Below are positions 50,411 through 56,127 of a DNA stretch of 56,127 nt, piece after piece. Below the pieces are notes generated by a model. The model was not told the DNA's origin and did not search any database. It saw only the letters and a program-made list of their open reading frames with translations. The DNA comes from JBLIOB01 sp047639575 (GTDB taxonomy: Bacteria > Bacteroidota > Bacteroidia > Flavobacteriales_D > Parvicellaceae), in assembly GCA_047639575.1 (NCBI GenBank), contig JBLIOB010000003.1:1-56127 (forward strand). The letters are read 5' to 3'. The stretch's first letter is position 1. Each line of letters starts with the position of its first letter. The translations under genes and the position numbers were made by a program.

Positions 50411-51205
50411 AGAAATAGAATAAGAACCTTGGCAATATCCTGTAAGTACTAAAGAGTCGTTTTAGGTTTCAAACAATACAAACTAAAACCCAAAAAAAGT
50501 CACAGAAAAAGGGCCATCTCCGGGAGCTGGGTTGTTCGCTTTTACAACGATAATACCGTCACAAGCACCGAGGCAGGTTGCGTCTGTTATAATCGCAATA
50601 GGATCAACTGGTCCAAAAGTGCAACTGCCAGGGGTAGGCATGCAATCACCAGTCACAGTTTGTCCCGTTACATCTCTAACCATTACTTGTTCCCATGGAA
50701 ATACACAAGCAGCATACATTGTAGGTGAAGATTGAGTAAAGGACCAAGTAGTGCCTCCATCAAAACTGTATTCGAATGGAGGCGCATCTCCTGAGGCAAT
50801 CGCGTAATTGTTTACAGAGAAAGTAGCGCACATATCAGTATGTGAACAATCAACAGAAAGCAATGGGGTTGCAGGGTTTACCGTTCCTCCACATCCACTT
50901 CCAGCTCCACCACCCAACATTCCTAGTCCTGTACCTGAGCCGCAACCACACCCATATCCACCACCTGCAAGAATACAAGTGTCGCCTAACGAATTAATAA
51001 TAAAACCTTCATAAATGCCAGGGCATACAGCTGGAAAAATGTGAGATGTATCTGTTATCGAACCAACAAAAGAATAAGTGTTTACAGAACTAAAGGCAAT
51101 GAATGTATAAGGTGGACTGCCCCCTGTTGTGTTCATTGTTAAAGTACCATCACATCCAGCATAAGTTAATTCATCAGTCGTATTAAAAGAAATAGATGTA
51201 GGACA
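48887..51205 (-). repeat. Three ~324-bp copies of a Cys/Gly-rich coding module
   Basis: Copies lie at 50882-51205, 50021-50344 and 48887-49210. Each encodes CPTS, a DE-TYAGCDGTLT block, TGG-PPYTF, NTYSF, CPG-YEGF-INS-GDTC and GGGYGC-CGSGTG. The first two are closest in sequence. Direct repeats this long could support recombination or confuse assembly, which is relevant to the frame break between copies 1 and 2. Confidence 0.8.
50411..50485 (-). pseudogene. Interrupted segment between two halves of one T9SS surface protein gene
   Basis: Same-phase translation across this stretch gives two stops, TAG (50485-50483) and TAA (50464-50462), then resumes protein-like sequence NDSLVLTGYCQGSYSISVEG. 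That matches the internal module DSTITFNGLCSGSHQFFIDD, which follows GPYSV at nearly the same distance as here after GPFSV. Losing one base in the seven-base run at 50492-50498 and gaining one in the four-base run at 50460-50463 would restore an open frame. Two indels, two nonsense mutations or assembly errors are all possible. Together the pieces would make a protein of about 1659 residues, 46295-51271. Confidence 0.75.
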
Positions 51206-51271
51206 ATCAACTTGCGAATGGCCAAAACTAGACAGTAAACCAAATAGAATAATGAGGTAGGCGAGTTTCAT
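50483..51271 (-). CDS. N-terminal fragment of the giant SprB-repeat T9SS surface protein
   Basis: 262 codons with a signal peptide (MKLAYLIILFGLLSSFGHSQ) followed at once by a ~108-residue module (C23-T130; 50882-51205) containing AGCDGTLTMNTTGGSPPYTF, CPGIYEGFIINSLGDTC and a Gly/Cys-rich loop GYGCGCGSGTG. A second domain with Cys pairs follows. It stops at TAG in the middle of a SprB-like unit (CLGACDGIIVV...GPFSV). It has an export signal but no sorting tail, while the next frame has a tail but no signal, which is why I read them as one broken gene. If the stop is real, the product would remain in the periplasm. Confidence 0.75.
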   Translation of the reverse strand: MKLAYLIILFGLLSSFGHSQVDCPTSISFNTTDELTYAGCDGTLTMNTTGGSPPYTFIAFSSVNTYSFVGSITDTSHIFPAVCPGIYEGFIINSLGDTCILAGGGYGCGCGSGTGLGMLGGGAGSGCGGTVNPATPLLSVDCSHTDMCATFSVNNYAIASGDAPPFEYSFDGGTTWSFTQSSPTMYAACVFPWEQVMVRDVTGQTVTGDCMPTPGSCTFGPVDPIAIITDATCLGACDGIIVVKANNPAPGDGPFSVTFFGF

Positions 51272-51335
51272 AGGTTGGCATTAGGCGTTCTAACCTAACG
51301 TATTTATAATACGCTGAGTTTCGAAAAGTTACGAC

Positions 51336-51367
51336 AAAAAAAGCCCTCCCAAAATGGAAAGGCCTTA
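51336..51367 (-). terminator. Terminator after purE
   Basis: On the minus strand an AAGGCC-type arm (51367 downward) pairs imperfectly with a GGGAGGGCTT arm, followed by a run of seven T (51342-51336). It lies just beyond the purE stop, between purE and the surface protein gene. Confidence 0.72.
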
Positions 51368-51389
51368 TAAATTTCTAATACCGTTTAGA

Positions 51390-51902
51390 CTAGTTCGTTC
51401 TGAACTTGTATTCGAATACCTTCAAATCTTCGTTTGCTTTTAAAATCTTGTCCTTCAAAGCAACTTTAAAATCAACAACTTTCTTGTATAATTCTTCATC
51501 TCCGGTAGACAAAATCTGGGCTGCTAGAATACCAGCATTTCTTGCTCCGTCTAGTCCAACTGTTGCTACAGGTATTCCAGGAGGCATTTGAAGTATAGAA
51601 AGGATAGAATCCCATCCGTCAATTGAAATAGATGATCTGCACGGTACTCCAATTACAGGTATGGGAGTGAATGCCGCCATTACTCCTGGTAAATGAGCTG
51701 CTCCACCTGCACCGGCAATTACAACTCTAATTCCTCTGTCGTAAGCTGAACTTGCATAAGCTTCAACTTGCTCAGGTACTCGATGTGCTGATAGCGCATT
51801 GATCTCAAAAGGGATTTCAAATTGATCTAAAATTTCTGCTGCCTGCTTCATAACTGGCATGTCTGAGGTACTCCCCATTATGATACTTACAAGTGGTTTC
51901 AT
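51390..51902 (-). CDS. purE: N5-carboxyaminoimidazole ribonucleotide mutase, class I
   Basis: 170 residues, full length. It converts N5-CAIR to CAIR in de novo purine synthesis. The N-terminus has VSIIMGSTSDMPVM, the active-site region reads NALSAHRVPEQV with the catalytic His, and VIAGAGGAAHLPGVMAAFTPIPVIGVP is diagnostic. purK is not in the window. Transcribed divergently from the salvage gene hpt; the shared upstream region carries three stacked inverted repeats, one of which overlaps the likely -7 element (TAATTTCG, minus strand 51930-51923). Confidence 0.97.
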   Translation of the reverse strand: MKPLVSIIMGSTSDMPVMKQAAEILDQFEIPFEINALSAHRVPEQVEAYASSAYDRGIRVVIAGAGGAAHLPGVMAAFTPIPVIGVPCRSSISIDGWDSILSILQMPPGIPVATVGLDGARNAGILAAQILSTGDEELYKKVVDFKVALKDKILKANEDLKVFEYKFRTN

Positions 51903-51922
51903 TTGTCTTTTTTTAGTGAAAG

Positions 51923-51930
51923 CGAAATTA
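51923..51930 (-). promoter_or_regulatory. Candidate -7 element of purE
   Basis: Minus-strand TAATTTCG differs from TAnnTTTG at one position and lies about 20 bases before the ATG. It overlaps one arm of the inverted repeat at 51927-51947, so a protein bound to that repeat would block it. Confidence 0.4.
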
Positions 51931-51947
51931 CCAATTTTATTGGTAAT
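51927..51947. repeat. Perfect 9-bp inverted repeat, purE-hpt gap
   Basis: ATTACCAAT (51927-51935) and ATTGGTAAT (51939-51947) are perfectly complementary around TTT. The short symmetric form resembles a protein-binding operator. Confidence 0.6.
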
Positions 51948-52008
51948 AATGATAGAATAAATCGATGATTGAATGATTGGATAAAAATCATTCTGTCATT
52001 CTATCATT
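51948..52008. repeat. Perfect 11-bp inverted repeat with nested 8-bp repeat, purE-hpt gap
   Basis: AATGATAGAAT (51948-51958) matches ATTCTATCATT (51998-52008). Inside, GAATGATT (51971-51978) matches AATCATTC (51986-51993). TCATTCT-like units also repeat directly. It begins at the base after the previous repeat ends. Confidence 0.6.
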
Positions 52009-52025
52009 GTCAAAATCAATCGTTA

Positions 52026-52051
52026 AAAAAATCAATTATAATTGATTTTTT
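52026..52051. repeat. Perfect 26-bp palindrome upstream of hpt
   Basis: The 26 bases are fully self-complementary: six A then TCAATTA mirrored by TAATTGA and six T, with no spacer. It ends 20 bases before the hpt ATG and covers the place where a -33 element would be expected. An operator is more likely than a terminator, because nothing is transcribed into it that needs ending. A weak -7 match (TACCTTCA, 52053-52060) follows. Confidence 0.6.
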
Positions 52052-52071
52052 GTACCTTCAACCTCTCATTT

Positions 52072-52611
52072 ATGGGCACAATAAAGTTACACGACAAGCA
52101 TTTCAAGCCGTATATTCCTGCGGAAGACTTAATGACGGCCGTTAAGAAAGTAGCCGCGCGAATCAATCAAGATTATCAAGGTAAAAAACCATTGTTCCTC
52201 GGAATTCTCAATGGAAGTTTTTTATTTGTAGCTGATCTTCTGAGAGATGTAGACTTGGAGTGTGAAGTTTCCTTTCTAAAAGTTTCGTCTTACCATGGAA
52301 CTGATACAACTGGAACAGTGAAAGAATTAGTCGGCTTGAGTGAGGATATCAATGGCAGAGATGTTGTTGTTCTGGAAGATATTGTTGATACTGGTATTAC
52401 AATAGACGCCATCTATAAGTCGTTGTCAGGTAAAGGAGCTAAGTCAATTGAAGTGGCAACGTTGTTTTTTAAGCCAAAAGCTTATCAAATGAGTCATCCG
52501 ATTAAGTACGTAGCGCTCGAAGTTGGAAATGAATTTATAGTCGGATACGGCCTCGATTACGATGGCTTAGGAAGAAATTTAAAAGATATTTACATCATAA
52601 CGGATAATTAA
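52072..52611 (+). CDS. hpt: Hypoxanthine phosphoribosyltransferase
   Basis: 179 residues from the ATG at 52072. An ATG at 52042 would add ten residues reading through the upstream palindrome and is unlikely. The enzyme joins hypoxanthine or guanine to PRPP in purine salvage. The PRPP loop LEDIVDTGIT is at 101-110, with the flexible-loop region VSSYHGTDTTG near 71-81 and FIVGYGLDYDGLGRNL near the end. It is followed by adk after 3 bases and divergent from purE. Confidence 0.94.
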   Translation: MGTIKLHDKHFKPYIPAEDLMTAVKKVAARINQDYQGKKPLFLGILNGSFLFVADLLRDVDLECEVSFLKVSSYHGTDTTGTVKELVGLSEDINGRDVVVLEDIVDTGITIDAIYKSLSGKGAKSIEVATLFFKPKAYQMSHPIKYVALEVGNEFIVGYGLDYDGLGRNLKDIYIITDN

Positions 52612-52614
52612 GTC

Positions 52615-53196
52615 ATGTTAAACATTGTATTATTTGGCCCTCCAGGCGCAGGAAAAGGAACGCAATCGGAAAGATTGAAAGAGAAATACGGACTGGTTCA
52701 CATTTCAACGGGAGACGTATTCAGAGGTTTAGATCGTGAATCTGATTTGGCGAAGTTGGCAAAAACTTATGCGGATAAAGGAAATTTAGTACCTGATAAA
52801 GTGACCATCGATATACTGCAGTCAGAAGTGAGTAAATTCCCAAATGCGAAAGGCGTTATTTACGATGGTTTTCCAAGAACCACTGCTCAAGCAGCGGCAC
52901 TCGACACGTTTTTGCAAACAAAGAATGCTTCAGTTGGAATGATGCTTTCTTTAGTTGTTCCAGAAGGTGAATTAAAGAATAGATTGCTGGAAAGAGCCAA
53001 AACTTCTGGAAGACCGGATGATGCAGATCCAGCTATTATCCAAACTCGAATCGATAACTATAACAATCAAACTGCTCCAGTTGCTGATTTCTATGCTGAT
53101 CAGGGCAAGTTGATTGAAATTGATGGTGTAGGATCTATTAGTGATATTACCAACAGGCTGTTTGAAGCGATGGGAAAGCTAAAAATCGAACTTTAA
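52615..53196 (+). CDS. adk: Adenylate kinase (short-LID form)
   Basis: 193-residue nucleotide kinase interconverting ATP, ADP and AMP. The P-loop GPPGAGKGT is at 8-16, with STGDVFR in the AMP-binding segment and YDGFPRTTAQA. The LID is short (AKTSGRPDDADPAI) rather than the zinc or long LID of E. coli-type enzymes (about 214 residues). Co-transcribed with hpt, so salvage and nucleotide balance are linked. Confidence 0.97.
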   Translation: MLNIVLFGPPGAGKGTQSERLKEKYGLVHISTGDVFRGLDRESDLAKLAKTYADKGNLVPDKVTIDILQSEVSKFPNAKGVIYDGFPRTTAQAAALDTFLQTKNASVGMMLSLVVPEGELKNRLLERAKTSGRPDDADPAIIQTRIDNYNNQTAPVADFYADQGKLIEIDGVGSISDITNRLFEAMGKLKIEL

Positions 53197-53199
53197 GGC

Positions 53200-53343
53200 T
53201 TATTTCTTTACGATGACTTCATCAATGATCTGTCTCGCTTTGTTAAAAGTAGTCCAGTTACTGGACTTCGGTCCTAGTTGAGGCGAATCTATCACCTTGC
53301 CGCCTTTTCCTTTTAAGAAATGGAATAGAATTAAAAAACGCAT
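53200..53343 (-). CDS. Candidate small protein (47 aa) antisense between adk and obgE
   Basis: An ATG-started frame of 47 codons on the minus strand almost fills the 192-base adk-obgE gap. The protein opens MRFLILFHFLKGKGGKV, with a middle SPQLGPKSSNW and a Lys-ended helix ARQIIDEVIVKK; the amphipathic C-terminal helix and ordinary codon use look protein-like. I do not recognise the family. It is convergent with adk (stop 3 bases past the adk stop) and divergent from obgE. A chance frame in an AT-rich gap cannot be excluded. Confidence 0.4.
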   Translation of the reverse strand: MRFLILFHFLKGKGGKVIDSPQLGPKSSNWTTFNKARQIIDEVIVKK

Positions 53344-53375
53344 TGAACTTCCCTTTCTACATCCATAAATTCACC

Positions 53376-53383
53376 TAAATTTG
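53376..53383 (+). promoter_or_regulatory. -7 element of obgE (TAAATTTG)
   Basis: TAAATTTG matches TAnnTTTG exactly and is followed by CAGCC, the same pentamer that follows the rpsL -7 element. The obgE ATG is 5 bases downstream, so the mRNA would be leaderless or nearly so. The -33 element is unclear. Confidence 0.6.
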
Positions 53384-53388
53384 CAGCC

Positions 53389-54378
53389 ATGGCGGAAACG
53401 AACTTCGTAGACTACGTTAGAATAAATTGTCGATCTGGTAATGGCGGTGCAGGATCAATGCACTTGTTTAGAGATAAAACCACTACAAAAGGCGGCCCTG
53501 ATGGAGGGGATGGCGGCAGAGGTGGTCACGTAATTCTTCGCGGGAACGAACAAATGTGGACTTTACTTCATTTGAAGTACAAAAGGCACGTTAGAGCTGA
53601 GCATGGCGGTTCCGGTCAAGCTGGTCATAGACATGGCGCAGATGGTAGCGATGTTACATTAGATGTGCCACTTGGAACTTTGGTGCGAGATGCTGAAACA
53701 AACGAAATTTTATTTGAGATTACTGATCACGATCAAACAGTAGTTGTAGCTAAAGGGGGAAGAGGTGGAAAAGGAAACGATTTTTTCAAATCTTCAACGA
53801 ACCAAACACCAAGGTATGCTCAGCCAGGAGAGGAATATATTGAAGAATGGAAAATTCTTGAATTAAAAGTACTCGCAGACGTAGGTTTGGTAGGTTTTCC
53901 AAATGCAGGAAAGTCTACTTTGTTATCAGTTGTTTCTGCCGCGAAACCTGAAATAGCCAACTATCCATTTACAACATTAGTTCCTAATCTAGGTATTGTA
54001 TCCTACCGAGAGCATCGGTCGTTTATTATGGCTGATATTCCTGGGATTATTGAAGGAGCGCATGAAGGAAAAGGCCTAGGGCTAAGATTTCTACGACATA
54101 TAGAACGAAACTCTCTATTGCTTTTCTTGGTCCCTGCTGATAGTGATGACATTCATAAAGAGTATAAGATCTTACTCAATGAACTCCAGCAATACAACCC
54201 TGAGTTATTAGATAAGCAACGTTTACTTGCTATCTCTAAATCAGATATGCTGGACGATGAATTAATCGAAGAAATTAAATTAGACTTACCAGATATTCCA
54301 TGTTTGTTTATCAGTTCAGTAGCGCAAAGGGGCCTAACAGAATTGAAAGATGCGTTATGGAAGACCATTAATAGTTAG
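53389..54378 (+). CDS. obgE: GTPase Obg/CgtA
   Basis: 329-residue essential GTPase acting in 50S assembly and stress response. The Gly-rich Obg domain (1-158) contains GPDGGDGGRGG, HGADGSDV and KGGRGGKGN. The G domain has GFPNAGKST at 169-177 and DIPG at 216-219, with the G4 motif reading SKSD instead of NKxD. It lacks the extra C-terminal domain of some homologues. The PAP2 gene starts on the last base of its stop. Confidence 0.96.
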   Translation: MAETNFVDYVRINCRSGNGGAGSMHLFRDKTTTKGGPDGGDGGRGGHVILRGNEQMWTLLHLKYKRHVRAEHGGSGQAGHRHGADGSDVTLDVPLGTLVRDAETNEILFEITDHDQTVVVAKGGRGGKGNDFFKSSTNQTPRYAQPGEEYIEEWKILELKVLADVGLVGFPNAGKSTLLSVVSAAKPEIANYPFTTLVPNLGIVSYREHRSFIMADIPGIIEGAHEGKGLGLRFLRHIERNSLLLFLVPADSDDIHKEYKILLNELQQYNPELLDKQRLLAISKSDMLDDELIEEIKLDLPDIPCLFISSVAQRGLTELKDALWKTINS

Positions 54379-54941
54379 TGGAATGGTTAGAGGAAATAGA
54401 TAGAAACCTCTTTCTTTGGTTTAACAGTTTTCATTCCGATTTCTTTGATCAGGTCTTTTGGATCATTTCTGAGAAGTTATTTGGAGTTCCATTTTATTTA
54501 CTTGGAGCTATACTATTAATCAAAAAGTACAATTGGAAGAAAGGTCTAATTCTGATAACTGGCGCCATACTGGCTGTGGTAATTGCCGATCAAGCATCTA
54601 GACATTTATTTAAAGAAGTTTTCGAACGCTGGCGTCCTTCTCATAATTTAGAAATTAAAGATGCGGTTCACTTAGTGAACAATTATAAAGGAGGGGTCAA
54701 TAGTTTTGTTTCTTCCCATGCCGCAAACATGTTCGCAGTAGCCACTTTTATTGGATTGGCTTATAACAGAAAAGTGCTTTGGATTGGCCTGTTTATAGCC
54801 GCCATTATTGCGTATTCCCGAATTTATTTAGGAGTTCATTACCCTGGAGATATTCTCTGCGGTGCTTTACTTGGAATGTTGTTGGGTTGGTTGGTCTTTA
54901 GAGTTTATTCTAATAGTTTAAATTTGAGCAAAGCGAAGTAA
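54378..54941 (+). CDS. PAP2-family membrane phosphatase
   Basis: 187-residue membrane protein with about five helices. The three phosphatase motifs are present: KEVFERWRPSHN (K-x6-RP), SSHAAN (the SGH motif as S-H) and SRIYLGVHYPGD (SR-x5-H-x3-D). These proteins dephosphorylate undecaprenyl pyrophosphate, phosphatidylglycerol phosphate or lipid A. The start is a GTG overlapping the last base of the obgE stop. Substrate unknown; an undecaprenyl-pyrophosphate role is common for this size. Confidence 0.87.
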   Translation: MEWLEEIDRNLFLWFNSFHSDFFDQVFWIISEKLFGVPFYLLGAILLIKKYNWKKGLILITGAILAVVIADQASRHLFKEVFERWRPSHNLEIKDAVHLVNNYKGGVNSFVSSHAANMFAVATFIGLAYNRKVLWIGLFIAAIIAYSRIYLGVHYPGDILCGALLGMLLGWLVFRVYSNSLNLSKAK

Positions 54942-55310
54942 ATGACGTGGTTAGCAATATTCATCGGAGGAGGCCTAGGAAGCATTGCCAGGTATGGTTT
55001 TGGAATTCTTGCGGCCAAAATGTATACGGGTCCATTTCCCTTAGGAACTTTCCTAGCTAATTTTTTCGCTTGTCTTATTCTTGGAGCAGCCGTTTTATTT
55101 TTCGCGTCTAAAAATCAAATGAACGAAGCCTATAAGGCCTTGATTCTTGTTGGGTTTTGCGGTGGGTTCAGCACCTTTTCAACCTTTAGTAACGAAACCC
55201 TCGAATTAATGAGAGGCGGCCAATGGGGATGGGTTATAGGAAATGTAGCGGTTAGTTTAGTTGTTTGTGTCGGACTCCTTTGGGTAATTTCAAAGTTTCA
55301 AACTACTTAA
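54942..55310 (+). CDS. crcB: Fluoride channel CrcB/Fluc
   Basis: 122 residues, four membrane helices, the normal Fluc size. Landmarks are FIGGGLGSIARYGFG at the start, FPLGTFLANFFACLILGA, and GFCGGFSTFSTFSNE with the Phe-box residues lining the pore. It exports fluoride as a dual-topology dimer. It starts directly after the PAP2 stop (TAAATG). No fluoride riboswitch is evident upstream, as expected inside an operon. It overlaps the convergent gene by 8 bases. Confidence 0.93.
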   Translation: MTWLAIFIGGGLGSIARYGFGILAAKMYTGPFPLGTFLANFFACLILGAAVLFFASKNQMNEAYKALILVGFCGGFSTFSTFSNETLELMRGGQWGWVIGNVAVSLVVCVGLLWVISKFQTT

Positions 55311-55827
55311 TCTCCGAATCAATAATTGTCGAATCAACCATTTTAGGTTTCTTATATTTTTTCCATAAACGTAAAGTGGTTCTAACATTTCCCAGCATTA
55401 ATATGATAATACCGATATAGGATATATAGTGAAAATAGGTGTAGTAAACTGCATATTCTGGAATCCAAGCGGAGCTAATAGGGCTCATGTTTTGCTTCAC
55501 ATAAAGTAAGATTAAAAGTTGCGGAATAATCGCTAAAGTTAGTTGGTAGACCAAGCTTGAGAAATACAGCCACAACCTACTTTCTTGATAAGAAATAAAT
55601 CGTACACAGGCCAACATAGGAATTAACCCAAGGTATACAGCATAAAGTCCTTTTTGTATACTCGATTCTTGAGGGAAATCAACCTCTCCCCAACCCGTGA
55701 ACATTTCAAAATTCAATGGCTTTACAACAGGATTAGCGAGTAAAATGCTAATGATAACCGCTGCAATGGTAAAAACAGCAATAACGATTAAATTGATTTT
55801 GTGCCCACTATTTTTTTCAGGATTCAA
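55303..55827 (-). CDS. Four-helix membrane protein of unknown function
   Basis: 174 residues with hydrophobic helices at about 11-31, 62-80, 84-108 and 128-150. The loop between helices 1 and 2 contains FTGWGEVDFP. The C-terminus is basic then acidic (WKKYKKPKM). I do not recognise the family. It lies 5 bases after the threonine aldolase gene on the same strand, so the two are likely co-transcribed, and overlaps crcB by 8 bases at its 3' end. Confidence 0.65.
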   Translation of the reverse strand: MNPEKNSGHKINLIVIAVFTIAAVIISILLANPVVKPLNFEMFTGWGEVDFPQESSIQKGLYAVYLGLIPMLACVRFISYQESRLWLYFSSLVYQLTLAIIPQLLILLYVKQNMSPISSAWIPEYAVYYTYFHYISYIGIIILMLGNVRTTLRLWKKYKKPKMVDSTIIDSEIK

Positions 55828-55832
55828 TCTAA

Positions 55833-56127
55833 TTATTTGAGTGACTTCATGATCTCAACAACTTTCTCAATTTCTTCTTCGGAAACATCTAAATGAGTAG
55901 TTATTCTAATCCGTGTAGGTCCGAATCCAATAGCTAATATTCCGTTTGCTTCAAGTTTTGCTAAGTACTCATCAGCAGGGATAGTTAAATCAACCATTAG
56001 GATATTGGTTTCTGGCATCACTGTTCCAGCTATAAATGGAGCTCCTTGAACTTGCTCAGCTATGTATTTCGCTCTTGCGTGATCTTCTGCCAACCGATTT
56101 ACGTTATTGTCTAAAGCATAAATACCT
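55833..56127 (-). CDS. ltaE: L-threonine aldolase, C-terminal part (5' end beyond window)
   Basis: The last 97 codons of a PLP-dependent beta-eliminating lyase. The visible sequence runs GIYALDNNVNRLAEDHARAKYIAE (first part at the window edge), then PETNILMVDL and the C-terminal GPTRIRITTHLDVSEEEIEKVV. The pattern RLAEDH-A followed by TN-(I/M)-V and RxxTH-D matches low-specificity threonine aldolases, which split threonine or allo-threonine into glycine and acetaldehyde. The PLP lysine is outside the window, so the assignment rests on this C-terminal domain. Confidence 0.8.
   Translation of the reverse strand, partial: GIYALDNNVNRLAEDHARAKYIAEQVQGAPFIAGTVMPETNILMVDLTIPADEYLAKLEANGILAIGFGPTRIRITTHLDVSEEEIEKVVEIMKSLK

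Noticed and set aside
50411..50485. Programmed ribosomal frameshift joining the two halves of the surface protein
   Set aside because: Restoring the frame needs two opposite shifts about 30 bases apart, and no slippery heptamer plus stimulatory structure is evident; homopolymer indels are simpler.
52026..52051. Palindrome before hpt as a terminator
   Set aside because: It lies between divergent genes, so no transcript needs ending there, and the stem has no loop spacer; an operator is more plausible.
1..56127. tRNA or rRNA genes, insertion sequences, prophage or integrase signals
   Set aside because: No cloverleaf, rRNA-like sequence, transposase or integrase frame, or paired terminal repeats were found while reading the gaps and frames; a covariance-model search would settle small RNAs.

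Overview
The window comes from a Bacteroidota genome, most likely order Flavobacteriales in the Cryomorphaceae/Crocinitomicaceae neighbourhood (the order is inferred). Four signs support this. Several genes have Bacteroidota-type promoters (TTG, about 20 bases, TAnnTTTG). Shine-Dalgarno sequences are almost absent. The large secreted proteins end in type IX secretion (T9SS) sorting domains, one of them the gliding-motility-associated (CHU_C) type. The ribosomal block continues rplQ-carA-eno, an order I associate with Flavobacteriia. No tRNA, rRNA, insertion sequence, prophage or CRISPR array was seen, and no gene-free stretch exceeds 300 bases.

Layout. (1) 1-1712: 5' part of a UvrD/PcrA helicase, running off the left edge. 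(2) 1794-8962: a seven-gene, overlapping operon with a TMTC-like GT-C/TPR membrane glycosyltransferase, two KAS III enzymes flanking an acyl carrier protein, an SDR reductase, a polyprenyl-phosphate-sugar type GT2 and a PseH-like GNAT acyltransferase. (3) 8972-11828: four paralogous aspartyl/asparaginyl beta-hydroxylase-family enzymes (the LpxO/OlsC superfamily) in two divergent pairs, then two PAPS-type sulfotransferases (11833-13916). Regions 2 and 3 look like one accessory island that makes and decorates an acylated glycan or glycolipid. (4) 14094-18898: a small secreted protein and a 1468-residue T9SS type-B protein with ten Ig/PKD-like repeats. (5) 19078-37376: the str-S10-spc-alpha supercluster, from rpsL to rplQ with fusA, secY, map, infA and rpoA, including rpmD (58 aa) and rpmJ (38 aa). 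carA and eno follow.

(6) 40184-43274: a MarR regulator and MATE efflux pump, then a convergent GT87-like membrane protein. (7) 43294-46250: an envelope pair, a helix-hairpin-helix/beta-barrel protein and a PorV/PorQ-like protein. (8) 46295-51271: a giant SprB-repeat T9SS type-A protein whose reading frame is broken near 50.46-50.49 kb. (9) 51390-53196: purE divergent from hpt-adk, a purine module around an intergenic region packed with perfect inverted repeats. (10) 53389-55310: obgE, a PAP2 phosphatase and crcB, then a small membrane protein and the 3' end of a threonine aldolase gene at the right edge.

The most promising system is the 1.8-13.9 kb island. The KAS III/ACP/SDR set could build a short 3-hydroxyacyl-ACP and the GNAT could move that acyl group to an amino sugar. 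The GT2 could load the sugar onto polyprenyl phosphate, and the TMTC-like GT-C could transfer it outside the membrane. The hydroxylases and sulfotransferases could then decorate the product. A second theme is that many longer intergenic gaps, including those inside the ribosomal supercluster, carry inverted repeats of unrelated sequence without a U-tract.
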